From: Acidobacteriota bacterium
GTDB taxonomy: Bacteria > Acidobacteriota > Blastocatellia > RBC074
Reading direction: 5' to 3'
Length of the DNA: 44,201 nt
NCBI GenBank assembly: GCA_018268995.1
Contig: JAFDVL010000121.1
Span: 1 to 44,201 of the forward strand
The position numbers and the translations under genes are program-made. Every line of letters begins with the position of its first letter. Position 1 is the first letter of the stretch. This document shows, one piece after another, positions 23,646-33,500 of the stretch. Below the pieces are notes generated by a model. It did no database searches and had not been told where the DNA came from. It saw only the letters and a list, made by a program, of their open reading frames with translations.

Positions 23646-24269
23646 ATGAAACTCACGAGGATTATGCTGGCGGCAGTTTTTCTGTTGTCTACTTTGACGA
23701 TAAGTGCGGTGGCTGATTCGATTTTGGTGGGCGGGGTTACGCAAGTTACCTTGACCTCGGCCCCAACATTGACAAGCCTCGGACTTGCTGTCGCACCCAC
23801 CGGAACCGCAACTGTTTTCACGAATTCCAGTGGAATTCCAGTTGCCTCTTTCAACATCACTGGAAACACGCCCGACAATCTGATTTTTCATGATGGCAGC
23901 GGGCTGCGGTTTTCTGCTGGCGGTGCCAACCTTGCGATCAGCAATTTCTTAATCAATACAGCGACGAATACAATTTCTGGGACTGTAATGGTGAATGGAG
24001 CGCTGGTTGGCAATGGCATTAGCCTATTCAATATTGGCTCTGGGCTTGCCCTGACCTTGTCTTCGCAAGCATTAGGAGCATTTGGGTCAACCTTTGGGTT
24101 AAATCAAGCTACGGTGACGGCCCTCAGTACCGCCGTAATCGGCACAGCCCGGATTATTCCCGCTTCAGAAGTCCCGGAACCAGGAACACTCTTGTTATTG
24201 CTCTCTGGTGCCGCGATGGTAGGCCCGGCGGTGCGTCGTCGCTGGACAAAAGGCAAAAATAACCTCTAA
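23646..24269 (+). CDS. PEP-CTERM sorting-domain protein
   Basis: A 207-residue exported protein. MKLTRIMLAAVFLLSTLTIS begins a signal peptide, cut near AVADS. The middle is Thr/Ala/Gly-rich with low charge. The C-terminus is a textbook PEP-CTERM signal: VPEPGTLLLLLSGAAMVG, then VRRRW and a basic tail. Such proteins are processed by an exosortase and are linked to exopolysaccharide or biofilm matrix. No exosortase is in the window. Start ATG 23646 follows AAAGGAG. A terminator follows at 24300. Confidence 0.92.
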   Translation: MKLTRIMLAAVFLLSTLTISAVADSILVGGVTQVTLTSAPTLTSLGLAVAPTGTATVFTNSSGIPVASFNITGNTPDNLIFHDGSGLRFSAGGANLAISNFLINTATNTISGTVMVNGALVGNGISLFNIGSGLALTLSSQALGAFGSTFGLNQATVTALSTAVIGTARIIPASEVPEPGTLLLLLSGAAMVGPAVRRRWTKGKNNL

Positions 24270-24299
24270 AAATCTTCCTTTCTCTCGAAGAGAACTTAA

Positions 24300-24329
24300 T
24301 GCCCGGAAGCAGTATTTCCGGGCATTTTT
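24300..24329 (+). terminator. Intrinsic terminator after the PEP-CTERM gene
   Basis: TGCCCGGAA (24300-24308) pairs with TTCCGGGCA (24316-24324), followed by TTTTT. Confidence 0.88.
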
Positions 24330-24450
24330 CGTGACAAGAATGCCCAGATGCACTAGCCAATCAAGGCCGAAATCAATTAAACTGATTTTTAAATTGATGA
24401 AGCAAAGATCTGACAACGCTGGCAGAAAAACAAATTCGCTCGCCCTGTAA

Positions 24451-25557
24451 ATGTACCTTTCACACCTTGAAGCTATCCACTTTCGCAATCTTTCCGGTGC
24501 CATTGATTTTTCTCCCGGTCTTAATGTCATTCATGGAGCAAATGCACAGGGCAAGACGAACTGGTTGGAAGCCGTTTATTTGCTTGGCACGACTAAATCC
24601 TTCAAGACCGCACATCCAAGAGAGGCGATTCAACACCAGGCAGAAGAAGCGATTTTGCGTGGTACGGTGATCAGCGGCCATCTTTCGCGGGATATTCAGC
24701 TTTTGCTGACGCGAACCTCCAAACAAACATTTGTGAATGGCAAACGCGAGGTGATCACGCGATATTTAGGCATTCTTGATGCGATTGCCTTTACGGCGGA
24801 CGAAATGGAAGTGGTGCGCGGCGGGCCGGATAATCGCCGTCGTTTTGTGGATCGTGGATTGGTCAGCACACTGCCTTCTTACCTTGGCACATTGGCGGAA
24901 TACAACCGTGTCTTGAAGCAGAAAAACAGTCTGCTTCGTTCTGCTTCCGATGCCGATGATCCGACCCGATTTTTTCCAATGCTGGAGCCTTGGAATGATC
25001 AACTTGTGGCGCTTGGTTCCGAAATTCATGTTGCTCGCGTTGGGTATGTCGAAAAACTGAAAGCGGCACTCCAGCCACAGCTATTCCAGAACGAATCCAT
25101 TACTGTCCGATACAAATCTTCGCTGGAAGGGAAGGGCGATTTGGGCGATTACCCGAAGCTCATGCGGGAGCGGTTGGAGCATCATTTGAAAAATGAGATC
25201 GCCATTGGCTATGCGTTGGTTGGACCACACCGAGATGATGTAGAAATCTTATGTGACGGGTACGATATATCGCGGTTTGGCAGCTCTGGGCAACAGCGAT
25301 CTGCCCTGCTCATCCTTGATCTGGCGCAGATGGTGATTTACCATCAGATTTTAGAAGATTATCCCGTTTTTATTGTGGATGATATTGATGCCGAGTTGGA
25401 TCGCAACCGCATTGAAATCCTGCTCGACACCCTTGAAGGCAGCTCACAGGTTTTCATTTCAACATCCAAACGCGCCATTGCTCAACATTACCGGGAACGT
25501 GCTCAGACCATCGAAATTGCGAACGGAAAAGTCGCAGCAAAAGTGATTACAAATTAA
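24451..25557 (+). CDS. recF: DNA replication and repair protein RecF
   Basis: A 368-residue SMC-like ATPase that loads RecA at single-strand gaps. MYLSHLEAIHFRNLSGAIDF is the typical start; Walker A is GANAQGKTN near residues 30-38; the signature SSGQQRSALLILDLAQ and the Walker B FIVDDIDAELD lie near 280-320. Length is normal. It is followed after 118 bases by gyrB, the classic recF-gyrB order; dnaA and dnaN, often upstream, are absent here. Confidence 0.96.
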   Translation: MYLSHLEAIHFRNLSGAIDFSPGLNVIHGANAQGKTNWLEAVYLLGTTKSFKTAHPREAIQHQAEEAILRGTVISGHLSRDIQLLLTRTSKQTFVNGKREVITRYLGILDAIAFTADEMEVVRGGPDNRRRFVDRGLVSTLPSYLGTLAEYNRVLKQKNSLLRSASDADDPTRFFPMLEPWNDQLVALGSEIHVARVGYVEKLKAALQPQLFQNESITVRYKSSLEGKGDLGDYPKLMRERLEHHLKNEIAIGYALVGPHRDDVEILCDGYDISRFGSSGQQRSALLILDLAQMVIYHQILEDYPVFIVDDIDAELDRNRIEILLDTLEGSSQVFISTSKRAIAQHYRERAQTIEIANGKVAAKVITN

Positions 25558-25601
25558 GCCGCAAAAACCTCAGAAAATACGAAAAAAAGGACTCTGCACG
25601 G

Positions 25602-25630
25602 ATGATTTTCCGGCTTAATTGAGCTATAAT
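25602..25630 (+). promoter_or_regulatory. gyrB promoter
   Basis: A perfect TATAAT (25625-25630) lies 46 bases before the gyrB ATG. The -35 position at 17 bases reads ATGATT, a weak match. Confidence 0.45.
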
Positions 25631-25675
25631 AAATTATTCAATTTTCTAGGGTTTAGAGGAAAAAGAAAAACTATT

Positions 25676-28135
<2,460 letters not shown>

Positions 28136-28145
28136 TTGTGACCCA

Positions 28146-28262
28146 GAGACAGAGAGGCAAAGAGGCAGAGAGGCAAACCACGCGAGTGGTTGCTAGGATT
28201 CCTGCTCACGGTTTTACACCGATGTTTTGCCTCTCTTTTTCAGTTGTCCTCTGCCTGTTTCT
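28146..28262. repeat. Purine-rich inverted repeat overlapping a gene start
   Basis: Tandem AGAGGCA units at 28151-28177 face complementary pyrimidine-rich sequence from 28225. The best arms are AGAGAGGCAAA (28167-28177) and TTTGCCTCTCT (28226-28236). CCAC-GCGA-GTGG follows inside. It starts ten bases after the gyrB stop, and the right arm is read as part of the lipoprotein signal peptide. Confidence 0.6.
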
Positions 28263-28776
28263 TTCCGCTTGTAGTGTTCCCCTGTATAAAGTCGCCCCCA
28301 TTCCTAAAAACACCTCGATTGAGGCTGGTCAGACCGCCACGAATGACAGAGTAACCGTAACTGCATCTGCCCTCACTGAAGATGACAAGGCCTTTGAGCG
28401 ATTTGATACCAATTTGCCCCTGGCCGGAATTCTTGTCGTAGACATTCAAGTGGTAAATCGCTCGGCTCGATCAATTGAATCCCTGAAGTTTGAACTACAG
28501 GACGCAACCGGGAAATCCGTATCCTATCTGGAACCTAAAAAGGCACTCAAGGCAATCATGAAATTTGAAGGGGTGCGAATGTATACGATTGAAGGCCGTC
28601 AGCAAACGCTTGAGCAACTACAGGCAATGGCCCTTCCCAAAAAATTATCGCTTGGTTCTCAAGAGGAAAAACGCGGGGTCCTATTTTTTCACGCCAAGCA
28701 AGATGTCGCCAAAAACAAGGCGTTCACGTTGCTCATAAAAGATGGCAGGGAAACAATCCGCTTGCCGTTATCGTAA
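28222..28776 (+). CDS. Uncharacterised lipoprotein
   Basis: A 184-residue protein from ATG 28222 (MFCLSFSVVLCLFLSACSVP), with a lipobox LSAC and cysteine 17. The frame is open from a GTG at 28138, but that extension is translated repeat sequence without similarity to a signal peptide. No clear ribosome-binding site precedes 28222, so the start is uncertain. The mature part has VTVTASALTEDDKAFERFDT and VVDIQVVNRSARSIESLKFE, an immunoglobulin-like beta pattern, and SQEEKRGVLFFHA. No family recognised. The lipid anchor would place it in the inner or outer membrane. Confidence 0.72.
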   Translation: MFCLSFSVVLCLFLSACSVPLYKVAPIPKNTSIEAGQTATNDRVTVTASALTEDDKAFERFDTNLPLAGILVVDIQVVNRSARSIESLKFELQDATGKSVSYLEPKKALKAIMKFEGVRMYTIEGRQQTLEQLQAMALPKKLSLGSQEEKRGVLFFHAKQDVAKNKAFTLLIKDGRETIRLPLS

Positions 28777-28815
28777 AAATCAAATCGTCAGAATCTTTTT
28801 TCGGAAAGACGCATC

Positions 28816-29526
28816 ATGAATCCCCTTGTTCGATTCTTTCATGGCATCAATTTTTACTTCCGTGGATTCGGATTGCTGATTCGTTATCCAGGTTTATTTA
28901 CGCTGGCACTATTTCCAATTATTTTGACGGTGCTGGTTTTTATCGGTCTGGCCTGGGGCAGTTCCTATTTGATTGGAAGCTGGCTTCAGCAGTCGCAGTT
29001 GTTGGCAGTTGATGGACAACTTGTGATTCGGGCACTGATCTTCCTGCTGGCGCTGTTTGTGATGTATTTGATTTACCTGCCACTGACCCGGATTTTTCTG
29101 GCACCCTTCAGCGAAAAGATCAGTCATAAAACTTCAGCCCTAACTGGCGCAACTTCACTGGCAAAAAACGAATTGGGATTTTTCCGTTCGATTTGGGAGG
29201 GCGTAAAGCTGGTGGCCTTGCAACTCGTACTACTAGGCATCGTATTTTTGTTCACGATTTTCCTGCCTCCGGTGGGCGTGCCGCTCGGTATCGTTGTGAC
29301 GATTTGCTTTTGTGGGATTGATTTTCTGGATGTGCCGCTGTCAATGCGAGGGCTGTCCATGCGACATAAATTCAGCCTCTTGTGGCACAGCCGCGCCCTA
29401 GTACTAGGCTTTGCGCTGGCAGGTTATCTACTGCTGCACATTCCGATTCTCAATTTATTGGTTTTGCCAATCGGGATCATTGGCGCAACTTTGCTGGTAA
29501 ATGGTGTGGTCAGCGAGTCTTCGTGA
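28816..29526 (+). CDS. EI24/CysZ-like membrane protein
   Basis: A 236-residue polytopic membrane protein with about five hydrophobic segments. MNPLVRFFHGINFYFRGFGL with the following LLIRYPGLFTLALFP and the late FCGIDFLDVPLSMRGLSMRHK match the EI24 family, which includes the sulfate transporter CysZ. No cysteine biosynthesis gene is close by, so sulfate transport is not asserted. GGAAAG precedes ATG 28816. It lies 39 bases after the lipoprotein gene. Confidence 0.82.
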   Translation: MNPLVRFFHGINFYFRGFGLLIRYPGLFTLALFPIILTVLVFIGLAWGSSYLIGSWLQQSQLLAVDGQLVIRALIFLLALFVMYLIYLPLTRIFLAPFSEKISHKTSALTGATSLAKNELGFFRSIWEGVKLVALQLVLLGIVFLFTIFLPPVGVPLGIVVTICFCGIDFLDVPLSMRGLSMRHKFSLLWHSRALVLGFALAGYLLLHIPILNLLVLPIGIIGATLLVNGVVSESS

Positions 29527-29579
29527 GGAATCATTGGCTGAGGACGCTGCTGACCACTAGCATTACAGGCGCTGAACTT

Positions 29580-29906
29580 TTAGACCATTGACACTCCAAC
29601 AGAGAGAAGCGCGTTAATCGCCGAGAATTTCGGTCCAAGCAGACACACCTGATCGCCGACGACCATTGCGAACGCACGTCCGTCGCGCCAAATGCCTTTT
29701 GAGACATCTCGATCAAATTCTTCTCCATCCAGTAAGAGCCACATATCGCTGAAACCGCGATCAATGATTTCGTCCACTTTGGCGCGTAATGGGGAAAACT
29801 CAAATTGCTTAAGAGCAACCGTTGCAGTTTCTTCTCCCAAGGTTAAATCGTGTCGCAAGTATGGAATCTGATTTGTTGGGTTTTGTTCGTTAAAATCAAT
29901 GGCCAT
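29580..29906 (-). CDS. Small uncharacterised protein
   Basis: A 108-residue protein from ATG 29906, preceded by AGGTGGGG; an upstream in-frame ATG at 29930 lacks such a site. It is soluble, with RAKVDEIIDRGFSDMWLLLDGE in the middle and a hydrophobic C-terminus (VVGDQVCLLGPKFSAINALL). No family recognised. It is on the minus strand, convergent with the EI24-like gene, and forms a loose pair with the small gene at 30103-30414. Confidence 0.6.
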   Translation of the reverse strand: MAIDFNEQNPTNQIPYLRHDLTLGEETATVALKQFEFSPLRAKVDEIIDRGFSDMWLLLDGEEFDRDVSKGIWRDGRAFAMVVGDQVCLLGPKFSAINALLSVGVSMV

Positions 29907-29930
29907 AGTAGCCCCACCTTTCTTAATCAT

Positions 29931-30102
29931 ATACGCAAAAGGGACGACTCACAGATGTATGTCTGTGCAAGGACGTTGCCTTTGCAAAAATAAATGGTGA
30001 AATTTTGCGTTGGGTGGACGCAAAGGGCACGGATGATAAATCGCGAAAGTAACAATGTGTGAGAATCGCGATCTACTTTCGGGGATGGGGCAGCAGAGGG
30101 GG
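29931..30102. other. Gap between two small genes
   Basis: About 170 bases without a gene. CACAGA-TGTATG-TCTGTG (a perfect 6-base palindrome near 29950-29967) is the only structure noted. Confidence 0.35.
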
Positions 30103-30414
30103 CTACTTCTTCAAAGTTCCACCGATAATATTGACTTCAAAATGTTGGCGAACTGCGTCGTCTTCAATATTGTCTTCGCCAACCAAACGGCCTTTGAGCG
30201 CTGGAGAAAGCGTAATAAAAAATCGCCGTGTTCCCACTTCAGCTAGGAGCAGGCGGTTTTCACTTGCATCCTTTGCACATTCAGTCACGGTCGTTGGCAT
30301 AAGTGAGGCTCGATCTCCCAACCCGTTAGCTTCGAGGATTTTTGCCACGGGTTCGGCGAAGCGAAGAGTGTCCTGTTGTTCATCCTGATTTGTCGAACTT
30401 ATTGGTTCTGACAT
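30103..30414 (-). CDS. Small uncharacterised protein
   Basis: A 103-residue protein from ATG 30414 with GGAG upstream. It reads LRFAEPVAKILEANGLGDRA, LMPTTVTECAKDASENRLLL, GTRRFFITLSPALKGRLVGE and HFEVNIIGGTLKK. Soluble, no motif recognised. The same orientation as 29580-29906 suggests a two-gene unit. Confidence 0.6.
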   Translation of the reverse strand: MSEPISSTNQDEQQDTLRFAEPVAKILEANGLGDRASLMPTTVTECAKDASENRLLLAEVGTRRFFITLSPALKGRLVGEDNIEDDAVRQHFEVNIIGGTLKK

Positions 30415-30568
30415 TCTCTTTCTCCACTTGATTTGGCCTTTAATCGAATTTAAAACGGGCAGAATGTACAATATCTTGTCCGTTAATTCAAGCGATGATC
30501 TGGTGCCAGTGATTCCGTTCTCCTCTGCAAATTTTCAGAACGCGCATGGCTCAATATTGACAGGAGTT

Positions 30569-33500
30569 TTATTGCAAAAGAATCGTAACGCGATTTGCCT
30601 CGACACCATTGAGCGTTAAGATCAGTTCCACTCGTCGCGTGCCCGCCTGCAAGCTGGCAGGGAAGGCAACATTGATTTGATCCAGGCCCACATACTGACC
30701 CTGCGCACCTGCAAAGAGCACCGGGGCCTCAATGCCATCAATCGTTACGCGAATGGATTCTGCGACCCCATTTTCATCGCCTGGGCTAAGGGCCGATGCA
30801 TGTCGAAATCCTGTCCCGAAGAGAGCCAAAATGTTTTGCTTCCCATTCACAGTCACAGGAAACGGAGCGGGTAAGTAGTTCACGCCATCAATGGTTGCCA
30901 ACGCGGCGGCATCGCCTCGCCCGGAAGCATCTGCTGTAAAGATCGCGGGCGCAGATGGTGTGACCTGTGACAGCCCCATCGCGTAATTGCCTTTCGGATT
31001 GCTCACAATGATGGTTGCCGGGCCAGCACTCAGGTTCGGCGGCAAGATGAAATTTACCTGCGTCGGCGAGACATAAAGCAGGGATGCAGGGATGCCATTA
31101 ACGAAGACCTGTGTTCCTGCCAGATCAGTGGGCAAGGGCAGGCTAAAAGCAGATTCTGTGCGAATCGCTAAATTCTCGCCAAAAGCCGAAGCAATAGAAT
31201 CCGATGATAAGAAATCGCGGCGATAGCTTGCTGCATTGACTATGGCAAGATCAGCAGCGGTGACCACATTGACAATGACTTTGCGGGTTTCCGTGGTACT
31301 GCCATCGCTGCCGCTGAAACTGATTGTAAAACTTCGGCCAGTGTCAGCGTTCGTTGGTGTCCAGCGAAACGTTCCTTTTGTACTGTTGTTCGTGGCAATG
31401 GTCGTTGTGAATGTGGCTCCCGCTGGAAGCCCGGTGGCGGTTAAGGATAATGGAACGGTCGAGTTCAAATCATTGGCTGTCACCGTAAAAACGATCTCAC
31501 TGCCTACAATGGCGATCTGAGTAGGAGGCACCGCGAGGATCGGCGCTGTTCCAGTGCTGTTGGGCGTGATTGGAAGCTTGATCCGCTCATTCGCTGTGTT
31601 GGATGTCGGCTGTGATGCACTGCCAGTTCCGCCGCCAGCCACGTAAAAGTAATCGCTGACAGTTGTTCCGTTGATCTGCGTACGGGGCGTCAGCAGGTTG
31701 AATGCATCCGACAAGGTTGTCCAGCGATTGTTACGCACATCATAGAGTTCGGCTGTGCCAATTGTGGTCACCGTTGAGGTATCCTGCCCGCCAACAACAA
31801 ACCAGTAGGCGTTTCCTTGTGCATCCTTGAAGGGCGTGCTGGCGGCAAAGCCGCGTGGCCGATTGAGGGACGCAATGTTGTTCCATTGCTGGGTAGCCGG
31901 ATCGTAGACTTCACCACTACTCAATCCACCTGCTACACCTGTCCCACCTGCGACGTACAACTTGCCGTCAATAAAAGCAGCTTCATGCGCATAGCGAGCA
32001 GTTTTCATGGATGCCAACAATGACCAGGTGTTGGTTTTGGTATCGTAGGCGTTCACATTTGTCAGCGGATTTGTTTGACTGTCCAATCCGCCTGTCACAT
32101 AGATGATCCCGCGCACACTATCCACTCCAATCGCATACGCTGATGCGCCGATTGGCGCATTGGCCCCTGTCGTCCAGGAATTTGCCGCGATGTCGTAAAT
32201 GTAAACTGTACTGATGGCAGTTGTTTCAGTCTGCCCGCCGAGGACATAAATTTTGCCATTCAACTGGACGGCTTCTCCGCTACTTAACAGCATTGGCAGC
32301 GAAGCAAGCGTTGTCCAGGAATTATTGGCCGGGTCAAAGCGACGAACGGCATTCGTTGCGGTTGAACTCGCAGCAGTGGAACGACCGCCAATAACGTACA
32401 GATACTGTCCATCGCTGGCAATCAGCGTACGCAGCAGTGCTGAAGGCATTGACGTTTGTGCTTGCCACGTCGGGCTGATCGCAAACGTGCCGCTGAATCC
32501 TTCTGCTTCTGCGCCTTCGTCATCGGTTGCTACGACACGAATTCGATAGTTCGTGGCTTGTGTTTGTGTTGCTGGCACCAGCCAGTTGAAGGATTGCAGA
32601 TTGCCTGGGACATCAGTGGCGAAGTCCGCAACCACGGTTGTATCTCGTAAGAGCGAAATTCGATGTTTGGCAACGGCCTGATTATCGGTGGAGTTCCAAC
32701 TGATGGATAACAGGTTGTTGAGTAATGCTGTCTGTCCTGTCGTCGGCGTGATCACCTGAATCGTGGGTGGCGTTGGAGCAGTGTAGGTAAATACGCCAGG
32801 CAAATTGGCTGTGTTTGCGCCATTGGTTGCACTGACGTCAACTGTACCCGTTGCACCTGCGACCGGACTCAGGGCGCGCACGGTGTTGGCATTGACGAAT
32901 GTTACGATGGCTGGCAGGGAACCAAACTTAACCGTTGTTTCCGGCGTAAAGTTTGCCCCTGTTAACGTGACGTTCAACCCGCCACGAGTTGAGCCGGAGC
33001 TGGGGAAAATTTGTCCGAGGATTGGTGCTTGCGTGGCGCTGCCATTTTGATAATACAGGAAGCCGTTACTTAGCGAAGCTTCTCCGTATTTGTTTTTTAC
33101 ACGCACGACAACGGCTCCTGCCGCATGCGCAGGCACCACCGCCGAAAGTGTTGAATTGCTGATGACATTGATTGCGCTTGCACTCAGTCCACCGAACGTC
33201 ACGCTCGTATCTGTTGTTTCTGTGAAGTTCGCGCCTGAAATCGTGACGGTTGTTCCTCCTGCGAGCGGCCCAAACGCTGGGCTGATCGCCAGAATTTGCG
33301 GCGCGCGTTGTTCGCTGGGATTGACAATCGCTGGATTGGCCGAGCGCCCAGTAATGCGCACATCATCCACATACCATCCATCAGCATTTTCGTAGGGATC
33401 TATTTGCAGCCGGAAACGAACACGCGCCCTCGCCTGATTATTTAACCCATCAAGTTTGAGGATGGCCTGCGCAAACGAAGATTGCGTGCCGGTGTAAGCG

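Noticed and set aside
31560..32470. Repeat array in the giant peptidase
   Set aside because: The periodicity is at protein level (Kelch blades), without identical DNA repeats and spacers, so not CRISPR.
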